From: an uncultured Collinsella sp.
Lineage (GTDB): Bacteria > Actinomycetota > Coriobacteriia > Coriobacteriales > Coriobacteriaceae
DNA: 12,891 nucleotides
NCBI GenBank assembly: GCA_938023085.1
Contig: CALHDP010000134.1
Location: forward strand, 1-12,891
Direction of reading: 5' to 3'
Part shown: piece by piece, positions 12,869 to 12,891 of the stretch
Position numbering within the stretch: position 1 is the first letter of the stretch
Layout: each line of letters begins with the position of its first letter
Notes under the pieces: model-generated
Told to the model about the DNA's origin: nothing
What the model saw: the letters and a program-made list of their open reading frames with translations, nothing else
Database searches by the model: none
Program-made: the position numbers and the translations under genes

Positions 12869-12891
12869 GCTCTTAGGGTATAACCCTTGGA

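Overview
The window is a GC-rich bacterial chromosomal segment with eight intact genes and no rRNA, tRNA, CRISPR array, transposase or phage gene. No gene is cut by either window edge. The strong bias for G/C in third codon positions, the Shine-Dalgarno sites (AAGGAG type) and the look of the proteins suggest a gut actinobacterium of the Coriobacteriia, most likely Collinsella or a close relative. That assignment is an inference from general resemblance, with no search behind it.

Layout. (1) Positions 1-368 hold no convincing gene. They contain a set of nested inverted repeats that looks like a structured RNA or intergenic repeat, then a promoter overlapped by a dyad operator. (2) Positions 369-4591 are a three-gene operon on the + strand: a MarR-family repressor and the two halves of a heterodimeric ABC exporter. 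Both gene junctions overlap by exactly 8 nt. The two ATPase domains are asymmetric in the way expected of one degenerate and one active ATP site. The operon is followed by an almost perfect inverted repeat with 38-nt arms and then a strong terminator. (3) Positions 4799-9331 are a LysR regulator on the - strand, divergent from a three-gene + strand unit encoding a short-chain dehydrogenase, an OFA-like major facilitator transporter and a Gfo/Idh/MocA oxidoreductase. The unit ends in a clear intrinsic terminator. It reads as an inducible import-and-oxidise/epimerise module whose substrate I cannot name. Each intercistronic gap (66 and 67 nt) carries a hairpin. (4) Positions 9332-9633 hold no gene but contain a 158-bp element bounded by long inverted repeats, with competing internal hairpins. 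(5) Positions 9634-11781 encode the Tex RNA-binding protein, convergent with a small transaldolase on the - strand (11908-12612); hairpins lie between them. The last 280 bp hold operator-like dyads upstream of the transaldolase gene and a terminator-type hairpin.

How the parts fit. The MarR-exporter operon is probably a drug- or toxin-responsive, self-repressed efflux system. The LysR module is a dedicated catabolic unit. tex and the transaldolase gene are housekeeping-type genes. The least explained DNA is in the three intergenic inverted-repeat elements (80-266, 4607-4712, 9393-9550). The least explained function is the substrate of the dehydrogenase-transporter-oxidoreductase module.
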